From positions 124,001-188,000 of the forward strand of contig NZ_JACHJY010000009.1 in NCBI RefSeq assembly GCF_014203895.1: a stretch of 64,000 nucleotides of DNA, in the 5' to 3' direction. The notes below the pieces were generated by a model that saw nothing but the letters and a program-made list of their open reading frames with translations, was not told where the DNA came from and searched no databases. The position numbers and the translations under genes are program-made. Origin of the DNA: Streptomyces nymphaeiformis. Lineage in GTDB: Bacteria > Actinomycetota > Actinomycetes > Streptomycetales > Streptomycetaceae. Below are positions 14,256-23,065 of the stretch, one piece after another; within the stretch, counting starts at the first letter, position 1, and each line of letters begins with the position of its first letter.

Positions 14256-15026
14256 ATGGAAACCAAGGCCAAGACCTGCACGGCGGACGGTTGCGGTAGA
14301 CCGCACCGAGCACGTGGGCTCTGCTCCACTCACTACAACCAGCGGCAGCCGAACCGACATCGAACCGAGTCAGTACCTTGCGCACTCTGTGGCGTCCCCT
14401 GCCAGAAGGGCAAGGGCCGCGGCCTGCGTTACGCCAGGCTCTACTGCTCGTACCTGTGTAGAGACATCGACAGGGCGGGCGGCGTGTACCTGTGCGATGT
14501 ACCCGCGTCGCACCCTTCTCGCTCCAGCCGTATCCCTGATGGCCACATGGCCATGCTGCTGCGCGAGCGGATAGCGCGGCCGTCACCGTTGGGGCTCCGG
14601 AGCTGTCAGTGGTGCGGTTGGGAGTACGCCTCTGTCATGCCCCAGCAGCGCTACTGCGGCAAGAACTGCAAGCGCCGCCACAAGCGAGCACGTCGCCGAG
14701 CTCGCCAGTCCAACGCGGGCGGCTGCTACACGTGGGAAGAGGTCATCGGCCTGTTCCTGCGGTTCGATCGCCGTTGCTCCTACTGCCATCGACGCTTGCG
14801 CATCGACGAGCAGCCGGAGCCCGACCACGTCGTCCCCCTGAGCCGAGGCGGCAGCAACGCCCTCAGCAACATCCTGCCCGCCTGCTCGGCATGCAACAGC
14901 GACAAGAGGGACCTCCTGCTGACGGAGTGGGCCGACGATCGGCACCGCCGTGGCTTGCCGGCTGTCGCCACGAGCTGGGACCCGGCGGATCACCGCTACA
15001 GCCACCTGGCGCTCCAACCAGCGTGA
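14256..15026 (+). CDS. second HNH endonuclease with zinc-binding N-terminus
   Basis: ATG at 14256 after CGGAGG. A 256-residue protein with several Cys pairs in the first 170 residues (C-T-A-D-G-C-G, C-A-L-C-G, C-Q-W-C-G, Y-C-G-K-N-C) and a C-terminal HNH domain: C-S-Y-C-H-R-R-L, P-D-H-V-V-P-L-S-R-G-G-S-N and N-I-L-P-A-C-S-A-C-N. The form is typical of free-standing phage homing-type HNH proteins. It may be a selfish insertion between the packaging HNH and terminase, or take part in DNA processing. Confidence 0.85.
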   Translation: METKAKTCTADGCGRPHRARGLCSTHYNQRQPNRHRTESVPCALCGVPCQKGKGRGLRYARLYCSYLCRDIDRAGGVYLCDVPASHPSRSSRIPDGHMAMLLRERIARPSPLGLRSCQWCGWEYASVMPQQRYCGKNCKRRHKRARRRARQSNAGGCYTWEEVIGLFLRFDRRCSYCHRRLRIDEQPEPDHVVPLSRGGSNALSNILPACSACNSDKRDLLLTEWADDRHRRGLPAVATSWDPADHRYSHLALQPA

Positions 15027-15027
15027 C

Positions 15028-15056
15028 GGTGGGTGACCACCGGCTCGGCACCCACC
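15028..15056 (+). terminator. hairpin in the 182-base gap before terminase
   Basis: GGTGGGTG (15028-15035) pairs with CACCCACC (15049-15056) just after the HNH stop. The rest of the gap (15057-15208) holds a short GTCAC/GTGAC inverted repeat and could contain a late promoter or cos site; no clear signal was recognised. Confidence 0.4.
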
Positions 15057-15208
15057 TGGGGAGGGAAGGCCCAGGGCCACCACTGACGGACCGCCGGGGA
15101 GGTCGCCGTCCGGTTTGTCAGGTTCAGAGCTCCGGGAACGATCATGCCCGCTGTCACGCAAGGTGACGGCACCCCGCCGCGCAACGCGGCCAGTCAGAGG
15201 TGATCACT

Positions 15209-15670
15209 ATGCCGAAGGGTGGAGCACGCTCCCGATCTGGACCCGCCCCCGACCCCACCGCCCTACGCCGCGAGCGTGATGCAGGCGAGTGGGCGATCCT
15301 GCCCGCCGAGGGCCGCCAGGGCGCAACGCCCGACTGGCCGCTGACGGAGCAGAGCGCCCGGGAGTCGGAGTTGTGGGAGGGCCTGTGGCGGAAGCCGCAG
15401 GCGCTGATGTGGGAGCGGTACGACCAGGGCCTCGAAGTCGCGCTGTACGTGCGTCGGCTCGTGGAGGCCGAGGAGCCGAAGTCGCCGGTCGTCCTGTCGA
15501 CCCTGGTCCGGCAGCTGGCCGACAGTCTTGGGCTGACGACGCCAGGGATGCGGTCGAACCGGTGGCGGATCGACCAGGAGGCTGCGGTGGCCCGTCCCGC
15601 GGCTACTGCGGTGGCGGCGCCGAACTCGGCGCGGGCCCGTCTGAGGGCGGTGTCTGGTGGTAGCGGCTGA
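15209..15670 (+). CDS. terminase small subunit
   Basis: ATG at 15209 is chosen over GTG 15200 because AGAGGTGA precedes it. A 153-residue protein beginning P-K-G-G-A-R-S-R-S-G-P-A-P-D-P, with R-E-R-D-A-G-E-W, W-E-G-L-W-R-K-P-Q-A-L-M-W-E-R and L-A-D-S-L-G-L-T-T-P-G-M. This is the usual actinophage small-terminase pattern. It binds phage DNA and hands it to the large subunit. The gene overlaps the large subunit by 14 bases. Confidence 0.85.
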   Translation: MPKGGARSRSGPAPDPTALRRERDAGEWAILPAEGRQGATPDWPLTEQSARESELWEGLWRKPQALMWERYDQGLEVALYVRRLVEAEEPKSPVVLSTLVRQLADSLGLTTPGMRSNRWRIDQEAAVARPAATAVAAPNSARARLRAVSGGSG

Positions 15671-17291
15671 CGACGGTACGTGGGCCATGGACTTCCCGAC
15701 CCTGTTCATCGTCCCGGACTGGATCGCTCAGCACTGCCGGATCCGGTCGGTGGGTGGTGTGGACGGGAGCCCGAAGCCGTTTCAGATGTACGACTGGCAA
15801 CTGCGGTGTACGGCCCAGTTCTACCGGGTGCGTGAGGGTGCCCAGGTTGGCGAGCTGGCAACGGCGTTCTACTACCGCCGAGCCCAGGTCGTCGCTCCGC
15901 AGAAGAGCGGGAAGGGCCCGTGGAGTGCCGGGCTGGTGGCCGCGGAGGCGATCGGGCCCGTCCTGTTCGCCGGGTGGGCCCGGGGCGGTGAGGTGTACGA
16001 CTGCCGGGACGATGGCTGCGGCTGTGGCTGGGTGTACGAGTATGAGCCTGGCGAGCCGATGGGGCGACCGTGGAACCAGCCCCTGATCCAGATCACGGCG
16101 ACGTCCGAGGACCAGACGGACAACATCTACCGGCCCCTGCAGGCGATGATCCGTGACGGGTTCCTCGCCGAACGGATGAAAGTGGGCGAGCAGTTCATCC
16201 GACTCCCGAACGACGGCCGCATCGACGTAGTGACTTCGTCGGCGCAGTCTCGCCTCGGCAACCCTGTCACGTTCGTGCCGCAGGACGAGACAGGCATCTG
16301 GACCGAGGGCAACAAAATGACCAAGGTCGCCACCACCCAGCGCCGCGGCCTCGGTGGCATGCAGGGCCGCTCGCTGGAGACGACGAACTGCTGGGATCCG
16401 TCCGAGGACTCCGTGGCACAGAAGACCGCCGAGTCGAAGCAGACCGACATCTACCGCTACCACCGGACGCCCCCGAAGGGGCTGTCGTACCTGAACAAGG
16501 CCGAGCGGCGCCGGATCCATGCCTTCGTGTACGCCGGCAGCTCCCACATCAACCTCGATTCCATCGAGGGTGAGGCGGCGGAGTTGCTGGAGAAGGAGCC
16601 TGCGGAGGCGGAGCGGTTCTACGGGAACCGAATTGTGGCCGGCATGGGCGCCTGGATGCAGCAGGACCAGTGGGACGCCCGCAATGAGCCCCGTGAGATC
16701 CCGGACGGCACCCGGATCGTCCTGGGCTTCGACGGCTCCGACGTGGACGACTGGACTGGCATCCGGGCCGAGACCTTGGACGGCTACCAGTTCACCCCGG
16801 TGTACGGACCGGACCGCCGGCCGACGGTCTGGAACCCGGCCGAGTGGGAGGGCCAGGTGCCGCGGCTGGAGGTCGATGCGGCGATGCGAGAGATGTTCGA
16901 CCGCTACGAGGTCATGCGCGCCTACTGCGACCCGCCGTATTGGACCTCGGAGGTCGCTGCCTGGCAGGCAGCGTTCGGCGAGAAGCGGGTTACGGAGTGG
17001 CACACGACCCGCCCGGTACAGATGCACGCGGCGTGCGAGCAGTTGCTGACCGACGTGGTGAAAGCCAAGACAGGGTTCCGTCATGACGGCTGCGAGACCA
17101 CATCCACGCACGTCCGGAACGCCCGCAAGGCGGCCCGGCCGATGAACCGGTACGTGCTCCGCAAGGCTGCCGTTCACCAGAAGATCGACCTTCTCGTCTG
17201 CTCAGTCCTCGCTCACGAGGCGGCCACGGACGCCGTTGCCGCAGGCCAGGCCAAGCCCAAGAGGAAATCCAAGATGCTGATCATGCGATGA
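15657..17291 (+). CDS. terminase large subunit
   Basis: A 544-residue packaging motor and nuclease, start GTG 15657. Walker A is Q-K-S-G-K-G at about residues 82-87; the Walker B region is T-F-V-P-Q-D-E-T-G at about 204-212. The nuclease half has acidic clusters (L-G-F-D-G-S-D-V-D-D-W at about 355-365, and A-Y-C-D-P-P-Y-W near 422). It hydrolyses ATP to fill the procapsid through the portal and cuts the concatemer. The Lys-rich tail (K-P-K-R-K-S-K) is common. It lies between small terminase and portal, as in siphoviruses. Confidence 0.95.
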   Translation: MVAADDGTWAMDFPTLFIVPDWIAQHCRIRSVGGVDGSPKPFQMYDWQLRCTAQFYRVREGAQVGELATAFYYRRAQVVAPQKSGKGPWSAGLVAAEAIGPVLFAGWARGGEVYDCRDDGCGCGWVYEYEPGEPMGRPWNQPLIQITATSEDQTDNIYRPLQAMIRDGFLAERMKVGEQFIRLPNDGRIDVVTSSAQSRLGNPVTFVPQDETGIWTEGNKMTKVATTQRRGLGGMQGRSLETTNCWDPSEDSVAQKTAESKQTDIYRYHRTPPKGLSYLNKAERRRIHAFVYAGSSHINLDSIEGEAAELLEKEPAEAERFYGNRIVAGMGAWMQQDQWDARNEPREIPDGTRIVLGFDGSDVDDWTGIRAETLDGYQFTPVYGPDRRPTVWNPAEWEGQVPRLEVDAAMREMFDRYEVMRAYCDPPYWTSEVAAWQAAFGEKRVTEWHTTRPVQMHAACEQLLTDVVKAKTGFRHDGCETTSTHVRNARKAARPMNRYVLRKAAVHQKIDLLVCSVLAHEAATDAVAAGQAKPKRKSKMLIMR

Positions 17292-17304
17292 GGGTGAGGT
17301 GGGC

Positions 17305-18726
17305 ATGGCGCGCAGCGAGCTGGAGTGGCTGGAGCACCTGATCCGCTGCCACGATCGGGAGGTAAGGGAGCTGAAGCTCCTGGACTCGTACTACGAGGGC
17401 GAACAGCCTCTGTCGTACATGGCCCCTGAGCTCCTTGCTGAGCTCGATGACCGTGTGCGGCAGGTTGTGGTGAACTGGCCGCAGTTGGTTGCCGACAGCA
17501 TCGAGGAAAGGCTCGACGTTGAGGGCTTTCGATTCCCCGCTGAGGCGCACGCCGACGAGGGGCTCTGGCGTATCTGGCAGGCCAACAACCTCGACGAGCA
17601 GTCTCAGCAGGGCCACCTCGATTCGCTGGTGATGAAGCGGGCCTACGTGGTCACGGGCGCTGGCGAGGATGCGGCGATTCCTCTGATCACCGTGGAGTCC
17701 GCGCTCGACATGCACGCCGAGCGCGACCCGCGGACCCGCAAGGTTGCGGCGGCAGTGAAGCGCTGGTGCGAGGACGGTGAGGGGGGCAAGAAGGTCGACC
17801 ACGCCACCCTGTACATGCCGAACATCACGGTCTGGTACATGAAGAACGATGCAGGCCAGTGGGTGGAGGACGAGAGTTTCCCTCGGGATGACCACAAACT
17901 GGGCGAGGTTCCCGTTGTTCCGTTGGTGAACCGGGGGCGCCTCAAGAAGCAGGGTGGGGTGTCCGAGTTCAAGTCGGTGATCCCGCTGTCGGATGCCGCC
18001 TGCAAGATCGCCACCGACATGATGGTTAGCGCCGAGTACCACGCGACCCCGCGCCGGGTGGCCTTCGGTTTCGGCGAGGAGGACTTCCAGGACGAGCAGG
18101 GCCGTCGGGTGTCCGCGTTCAGCCGGATCATCGGCCGAATGTGGGCAACCGAGAAGAACAGAAAGGAAGACGGCGCCGACGTCATCCAGTTCGACGAGGC
18201 CTCGCTGTCCAACTTCCACGACACCATCAACCAACTGGCTCGCCTCGTCGCCTCGCTGGCCGGCCTGCCGCCGCACTTCCTTGGGTACTCCACCGAGAAC
18301 CCGGCGTCGGCGGACGCGATCCGTTCTTCCGAGTCCCGCTTGGTGAAGCGAGCCGAGCGCAAGCAACGCGCCTGGGGCGGGGCTTGGGAGCAGGTGATGC
18401 GCCTTGCTTTGCGTATCCGAGACGGCGAGTGGTCGGACGAGGCCCGCGCGCTGGAGACGATCTGGCGGGACGCGTCCACTCCGACCGTGGCCCAGAAAGC
18501 GGACGCCGCGACGAAGCTCTACACAGCGAAGATCGTTCCACTGCGGCAGACCCGCGAGGACATGGGCTACACGCAAGCCCAGATCAACCGTATGGAAGAA
18601 CAGGACCACGAGGCGGCCCAGGATGCCATGACTCGCGTCCTCGCTGGCGACCTCGCGGCCCTGGACATCGGGCCGAAGGCTTCACCGGAACCGGCGGCCG
18701 AGCCGGATGAGATGGCCCTCGACTGA
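17305..18726 (+). CDS. portal protein (SPP1 gp6-like)
   Basis: ATG at 17305 is preferred over GTG 17299. About 473 residues: an N-terminal helical region, R-Q-V-V-V-N-W-P-Q-L-V-A-D-S-I-E-E-R-L, a central wing, and the clip/stem region N-Q-L-A-R-L-V-A-S-L-A-G-L-P-P then S-A-D-A-I-R-S-S-E-S-R-L-V. This is the classic pattern of the gp6-like portal family. Twelve copies form the DNA channel at the capsid vertex. Its stop overlaps the start of the MuF gene. Confidence 0.95.
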   Translation: MARSELEWLEHLIRCHDREVRELKLLDSYYEGEQPLSYMAPELLAELDDRVRQVVVNWPQLVADSIEERLDVEGFRFPAEAHADEGLWRIWQANNLDEQSQQGHLDSLVMKRAYVVTGAGEDAAIPLITVESALDMHAERDPRTRKVAAAVKRWCEDGEGGKKVDHATLYMPNITVWYMKNDAGQWVEDESFPRDDHKLGEVPVVPLVNRGRLKKQGGVSEFKSVIPLSDAACKIATDMMVSAEYHATPRRVAFGFGEEDFQDEQGRRVSAFSRIIGRMWATEKNRKEDGADVIQFDEASLSNFHDTINQLARLVASLAGLPPHFLGYSTENPASADAIRSSESRLVKRAERKQRAWGGAWEQVMRLALRIRDGEWSDEARALETIWRDASTPTVAQKADAATKLYTAKIVPLRQTREDMGYTQAQINRMEEQDHEAAQDAMTRVLAGDLAALDIGPKASPEPAAEPDEMALD

Positions 18727-19751
18727 TGGCCACGCCCACCGAGTCCCGGATGAGCGCCGCAGAACTGGCGCAGACGTACTACGTGGCGCAGGCCCGCCAG
18801 CAGCGGCGGACGGCCGACCGCGTGCAGGCCCTGTGGCGTGAGCTGGATCGTCGGGACCTGACCGGCTCCTGGGAGTCCCTGGTGGGCCCGGAGGTCGTGC
18901 GGGCGGTGGCGCTGGGGCAGGCCGCTGCGGCGAGCGGCTCTGACGAGTACGTGGCCGCTGTAGCCGCTGCCGACGATGGCCGGGTGGCTCCCGCCGGCCG
19001 AGTGCTGGTGTCGGGGTTCTCCGGCCGTGCCGCAGACGGACGTCCGCTGGATTCGCTGCTCTATCTACCGGTCATCACCACCAAGGAGGCGATCGGCGCG
19101 GGGCTCGACGAGACGGAGGCGATGCTCCGTGGCCTGACGCAGCTGCTGAAGATGGCGGCCTCGGAGGTTGCGGATGCGGGCCGGCAGGCGACGGGCGTAT
19201 CCATCACGGCCAGCAGGACGATCAACGGGTACATCCGGGTGGTCAACCCCCCGGCGTGCGCTCGCTGCCTCATTCTCGCCGGCAAGGAGTTCGGTTGGAA
19301 CGCCGGATTTCAGCGCCACCCGCGCTGTGACTGTGTGCACATGCCTGCCCGGCTGATTAAGCGTGGACGGCATCACCCTGGGGCCTTCGACTCGGCGGCG
19401 TACTTTCGGAGCCTGTCGACGGCCGAACAGAACCGGATCTTCACGATTGCGGGCGCCCAGGCCATCCGCGATGGGGCCAGCATCAGCAGCGTGGTGAACG
19501 CCCGCCGCGGGATGTACACCACGACCGCCTACGGCCGGCGGGTCGCCGCGACCCGTGAGGGCACGACGCGGCGGGGCGCCTTCTACCGATCCGAGCGAGC
19601 CCAGGCCATTGCCCGCGGCCGTGTCCCGGCGTCCGGTCGAGGCTTCCGCCTCCGCACGCCCCGTCTCCTGCCCGAGGAGATCTACGAGCTGTCCGCCGGC
19701 AACCGCGATGAGGCCATCCGGATGCTGCGGCGCTTCGGCTACATCGGCTGA
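18726..19751 (+). CDS. MuF-like minor capsid protein
   Basis: ATG at 18726 (ATGA overlap with portal). 341 residues. The C-terminal half has N-P-P-A-C-A-R-C-L-I-L-A-G and R-H-P-R-C-D-C, the Cys/His motif typical of MuF (SPP1 gp7-like) proteins that sit inside the capsid near the portal and may be ejected with DNA. No extra toxin domain is fused; the last 80 residues are basic (T-R-R-G-A-F-Y-R-S-E-R-A). Confidence 0.85.
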   Translation: MATPTESRMSAAELAQTYYVAQARQQRRTADRVQALWRELDRRDLTGSWESLVGPEVVRAVALGQAAAASGSDEYVAAVAAADDGRVAPAGRVLVSGFSGRAADGRPLDSLLYLPVITTKEAIGAGLDETEAMLRGLTQLLKMAASEVADAGRQATGVSITASRTINGYIRVVNPPACARCLILAGKEFGWNAGFQRHPRCDCVHMPARLIKRGRHHPGAFDSAAYFRSLSTAEQNRIFTIAGAQAIRDGASISSVVNARRGMYTTTAYGRRVAATREGTTRRGAFYRSERAQAIARGRVPASGRGFRLRTPRLLPEEIYELSAGNRDEAIRMLRRFGYIG

Positions 19752-19763
19752 AGCTCATCCACC

Positions 19764-19787
19764 GGCCGGACGCGCAACGCGCCGGCC
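19764..19787 (+). repeat. hairpin before the scaffold gene
   Basis: GGCCGG-A-CGCG pairs with CGCG-C-CGGCC around a CAA loop, followed by TTCATCCCGC, GGGAG and the ATG at 19811. A GC-rich hairpin placed directly ahead of a gene start, as elsewhere in this late region. Confidence 0.5.
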
Positions 19788-19810
19788 TTCATCCCGCAAC
19801 GGGAGTGTCC

Positions 19811-20500
19811 ATGCAGAACACCCGACAGCGCCGGCTGTCCGCCGCCCATGGCGCGGACTGGTTCCGGCTGACCCGCCACGACGAGCCGGAGCCGGCCGAC
19901 CCGCCGACGCCCGCCCCTGAGGCGGACCCGGCACCCGATCCGGCCGATCCGGACCCGGAAGGCGCCGACCAGCTCGGTGACAAGGGCAAGCAGGCCCTCG
20001 ACCGCATGAAGGCCGAGAAGGCGGAGGCCCGCCGGGCTGCCGCTGCGGAGAAGAAGCGTGCCGACGATCTCGCGCGCAAGGTGGCCGAGTTCGAGGATCG
20101 CGACAAGACCGAGCTCGACAAGGCTACCGACAAGGCTCAGAGGCTGGCGGAGCAGGCGGCGAAGGCCACCAAGCGTGCTGTCCTCGCAGAGGTGAAGGCC
20201 GCGGCTGCAGCGTTCGCCGATCCCGAGGACGCGGCCGCGTTCCTCGACCTGAAGTCCTACGCCAACGACGACGGCGAGATCGACACCGAGAGCATCACGG
20301 CGGACCTCGAGGCCCTGCTGGAGCGGAAGCCGCACCTGCGGCGTCCGGCTCCGGAGGTGCCGAGGCCGCCCGCCCCCAAGCCCGACCCGGGTCAGGGGGC
20401 GCGCCCTGAGGCGCCTGCGACCGACTTCCGCACGGCGTCTCGCGCCGATCTCGAAGCGGAGCTCTCCAAGGCCGTACCCGGATTCCGGCTTCGCGCGTGA
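19811..20500 (+). CDS. capsid scaffolding protein
   Basis: ATG at 19811 has GGGAG 5 bases upstream. About 229 residues: an acidic Pro/Asp/Glu-rich N-terminus (E-P-A-D-P-P-T-P-A-P-E-A-D-P), a long Lys/Ala/Glu coiled coil (residues about 55-125) and a C-terminal Ala/Pro segment ending in L-S-K-A-V-P-G-F-R-L-R-A. Highly charged coiled-coil proteins just before the capsid gene are scaffolds. It overlaps a Prp-like protease gene by 4 bases, so it is the likely protease substrate. Confidence 0.85.
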   Translation: MQNTRQRRLSAAHGADWFRLTRHDEPEPADPPTPAPEADPAPDPADPDPEGADQLGDKGKQALDRMKAEKAEARRAAAAEKKRADDLARKVAEFEDRDKTELDKATDKAQRLAEQAAKATKRAVLAEVKAAAAAFADPEDAAAFLDLKSYANDDGEIDTESITADLEALLERKPHLRRPAPEVPRPPAPKPDPGQGARPEAPATDFRTASRADLEAELSKAVPGFRLRA

Positions 20501-20685
20501 TCCACGTCCGTGCCCGACTGGGCGACGGCCGCACCTCGATCGAGGTGGACGGTCACGAGGAGCACGCGGAAGACGGGCGGGTCTGCGCCGCTGTGTCGGC
20601 CATCACCCAAACCGCGCTGCTCGGCCTCGAGGAGGTCGCGCGGCACCACCCGGACCTCGTGTCCGTCGAGATCACACAGGAGTAG
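20497..20685 (+). CDS. miniature Prp-like cysteine protease in the capsid module
   Basis: GTG at 20497 overlaps the scaffold stop (GTGA). The 62-residue protein aligns by eye with the first half of Prp (YsxB), the cysteine protease that trims ribosomal protein L27 in Firmicutes: V-D-G-H-E-E-H-A-E-D-G-R-V-C-A-A-V-S then T-A-L-L-G-L-E-E-V. The Prp catalytic His and Cys correspond to His20 and Cys30. The Asp before the Cys is absent (G-R-V-C instead of G-x-D-I-V-C), the spacing is two residues shorter, and the C-terminal half of Prp is missing. Position between scaffold and capsid suggests a prohead protease or a derivative; activity is unproven. Confidence 0.7.
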   Translation: MIHVRARLGDGRTSIEVDGHEEHAEDGRVCAAVSAITQTALLGLEEVARHHPDLVSVEITQE

Positions 20686-20688
20686 ACA

Positions 20689-21990
20689 ATGAACGCACTG
20701 ACTGCGGCCCGGCCGTGGTTCAAGCTCGGCCGTCACGACGTGCGGTCGACCGTCCCCGCCGCGATCCGCGCGATGATGCAGAACGGCCTTCTGGACCGCG
20801 TGTTCCAGGAGGCGCTGCGCCCGGAGTTCATCTTCCCGGCCATCGCGGACGCCGAGCCCTGGCAGGGCGGTCTCGGTGACACCAAGACCTTCACCCGCAA
20901 GGGCCTGCTGGCGCCGGCCACCACAGCGATCACCGGCTCGGATACGTCGGCTGCGACCTACGGCGTCGAGCAGTGGTCCGTGACGATGGACCAGTACGGC
21001 CAGGCGATCGACACGAACATGCTCACCAGCTCGATGGCGCTGGCGAGCAAGTTCCTCGCGGACGTGCAGACCCTCGGCATCAACGCGGGCCAGTCGCTCA
21101 ACCAGATCGCCCGGAACAAGCTGTACGCCGCCTACGCGGGTGGCCGGACGTGGGGCACCACGACCGCTGCCTCGGACACCTCGATGATCGTCAACTCGGT
21201 CGCCGGGTTCACCCACGTCCTCGTCAACGGCGTCCCGACCGCGGTGTCCGCATCGACCCCGCTGAACGTCACCATCGAGGGCGTCGCCAACACCGTGACC
21301 GGCGTCAACACCGGCACCAACACCCTGACCCTCGGCACGGCCCGCGCAGACACCGCGGGCGACTACGTCGTCGCCGCCAACGCGCCGACCACCGTGCGGC
21401 CGACCGGCGACACCGCCTTCGACCTGACCGGCGCGAACGTGGCGACCTTCGCCATGTTCCGCTCCGCGGTCACCCGCCTGCGCAAGATGAACGTCCCGAC
21501 GGTGAACGGCTACTACGTCGCTCACATCGACCCGGACACCGAGGCCCAGCTCTTCTCCGACAGCGACTTCAAGCAGGCACTGCAGGGCCGCGTTGACTCC
21601 CCGATCTACACCGACCTGTCCATCGGCCGGTTCGGCGGCATCGACTGGGTCCGCAACAACGAGTGCCCCACCATCGCCGGCGGCTCGACCGGCACGGTCA
21701 CCGTGCACCGGCCGATTGTCCTCGGCGCCGGGGCCCTGGTCGCCGCCCCGTTCGAGGGCATCGGTGACCTGCTCGCGGGCACCGGCGTGGAGGACGTCCC
21801 GGACATCGCGATGGTCGAGGCCGCGCCCGGCGTCCAGGTCGCGCGCATCGTCCGCCCGCCGCAGGACCGCCTGCAGCAGATCCTGTCGACCTCGTGGTCG
21901 TGGGTCGGCGACTACGGCGTCCCGTCCGACTCGCTCGCGAACTCGGACGCTGCCCTGTTCAAGCGCGCCGTGGTCCTCGAGCACGCCTGA
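20689..21990 (+). CDS. major capsid protein
   Basis: ATG at 20689 after ACAGGAG. 433 residues. It has an N-arm (R-A-M-M-Q-N-G-L-L-D-R-V-F-Q-E-A-L), an expected HK97-fold core, an inserted beta-rich region at about 175-245 (N-V-T-I-E-G-V-A-N-T-V-T-G-V-N) resembling an insertion domain, and a C-terminal core. It self-assembles into the icosahedral shell. N-terminal processing by the neighbouring Prp-like protein is possible but no cleavage site can be read from the sequence. Confidence 0.9.
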   Translation: MNALTAARPWFKLGRHDVRSTVPAAIRAMMQNGLLDRVFQEALRPEFIFPAIADAEPWQGGLGDTKTFTRKGLLAPATTAITGSDTSAATYGVEQWSVTMDQYGQAIDTNMLTSSMALASKFLADVQTLGINAGQSLNQIARNKLYAAYAGGRTWGTTTAASDTSMIVNSVAGFTHVLVNGVPTAVSASTPLNVTIEGVANTVTGVNTGTNTLTLGTARADTAGDYVVAANAPTTVRPTGDTAFDLTGANVATFAMFRSAVTRLRKMNVPTVNGYYVAHIDPDTEAQLFSDSDFKQALQGRVDSPIYTDLSIGRFGGIDWVRNNECPTIAGGSTGTVTVHRPIVLGAGALVAAPFEGIGDLLAGTGVEDVPDIAMVEAAPGVQVARIVRPPQDRLQQILSTSWSWVGDYGVPSDSLANSDAALFKRAVVLEHA

Positions 21991-22001
21991 CCGAAGCGGC
22001 C

Positions 22002-22027
22002 GCCGGGGCGGACTGCTCCGCCCCGGC
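22002..22027 (+). terminator. hairpin after the capsid gene
   Basis: GCCGGGGCGGA (22002-22012) pairs perfectly with TCCGCCCCGGC (22017-22027): an 11-bp stem with a 4-base loop. No U-tract. The next gene starts at 22046. It may reduce read-through from the highly expressed capsid gene or stabilise its mRNA. Confidence 0.55.
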
Positions 22028-22045
22028 CCGCATCAAGGAGATCCC

Positions 22046-22429
22046 ATGCGTGTGAAGGTGCTCGAGACGGGCTCCACCTACTACAACTACGGCATCGTCG
22101 CGCTGGCCGCCGACGAGGAGGTCAAGGGCGGGCTCGCCCTGCATCTCCTGGAGACCGGCTCCGCCGTCGAGCCGCTGGACGCGGCCGCCAAGGCATGGCG
22201 CCCCGCTGCCGACGATCCCGCCGAGCCGGAGGATCCGGCGGAGGAGGAGCTGGAAGCCCCGGCTGACGACGAGCTCGACATCGACGCGACGGCCGCGGAC
22301 ATCCTCAGCTGGGTCGGTGATGACCCCGACCGTGCCGAGGAAGCCCTTGCTGCCGAGAACGCCAAGGACAAGCCGCGCTCGACCCTGGTCAAGCAGCTGG
22401 AGCGGCTCGCCGGCGGCGGCGAGGAGTGA
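22046..22429 (+). CDS. acidic head protein with HeH/LEM-like C-terminal motif
   Basis: ATG at 22046 after AAGGAG. 127 residues: a short beta region, an acidic linker (D-D-P-A-E-P-E-D-P-A-E-E-E-L-E), then I-L-S-W-V-G-D-D-P-D-R-A-E-E-A-L-A-A-E and P-R-S-T-L-V-K-Q-L-E-R-L. That last pattern is the small helix-extended-loop-helix domain common in actinophage head proteins encoded next to capsid. Probably a capsid accessory; the precise role is unknown. Confidence 0.65.
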   Translation: MRVKVLETGSTYYNYGIVALAADEEVKGGLALHLLETGSAVEPLDAAAKAWRPAADDPAEPEDPAEEELEAPADDELDIDATAADILSWVGDDPDRAEEALAAENAKDKPRSTLVKQLERLAGGGEE

Positions 22430-22441
22430 GGGGAGGCCGTC

Positions 22442-23065
22442 GTGACTCTGCCCCCTCTTGCCACGGCGGCCGATCTCGTCGCCGCTGGCGCCACAGGTAC
22501 GGATGCCGCCATCGACATGGCTTTGCGGCGGGCCTCGGCCCGGGTGAGGAAGTACACCCGCCAGGACATCACGTTCGTGGCCAGCGAGACCGTCGAACTC
22601 CCGGGCGGTGAGCGGGTACTGAGGCTGCCGCAGTACCCGCTTGTCGTCGACGGCGGTAACCCGCTCACGGTCGTCGAGGTCGCCGACTTCAGCGGCATCG
22701 AGTGGACGGCGATCGAGGGCCGGGACTACTCCCGCCTCGGCAACGAGCTGACCCGCGGTTTCCCGTGGCAGGCGCCGACCCGCCTGATGGGCTGGCCGTG
22801 GAACCGGCCCCAGGGTGTGTGGGCGCCGAAGGTGCGGGTCACCTACTCGCACGGGTATGAGGAGGTCCCGGACGACATCGTCGATGTGGTCCTGGATCTG
22901 GCCACGATGAACCTGTCGAACCCGGGGAACCTGCGCGAGGTCGCGATCGACGACTACCGACAGGTTTTCGCCTCGGAGACGATCGGCGGCGCCCGGCTCA
23001 GCCGGTCCCACAAGGAAGATCTCCGCCCGTACCGGCGGGCCGCGTTCTCGGTCGTGCCGTCGTGA
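22442..23065 (+). CDS. head-tail connector protein
   Basis: GTG at 22442. 207 residues. It has R-R-A-S-A-R-V-R-K-Y-T-R-Q-D-I-T, then L-P-Q-Y-P-L-V-V-D and V-R-V-T-Y-S-H-G-Y-E-E-V-P-D-D-I-V-D-V-V-L-D-L-A. This is the usual helical-bundle plus beta pattern of gp6/gp15-type adaptors. It binds the portal and starts the neck. GTG of the next gene overlaps its stop. Confidence 0.8.
   Translation: MTLPPLATAADLVAAGATGTDAAIDMALRRASARVRKYTRQDITFVASETVELPGGERVLRLPQYPLVVDGGNPLTVVEVADFSGIEWTAIEGRDYSRLGNELTRGFPWQAPTRLMGWPWNRPQGVWAPKVRVTYSHGYEEVPDDIVDVVLDLATMNLSNPGNLREVAIDDYRQVFASETIGGARLSRSHKEDLRPYRRAAFSVVPS

Noticed and set aside
15603..17177. 524-codon minus-strand frame
   Set aside because: Antisense to the terminase large subunit, which has clear motifs; the minus-strand reading has none.
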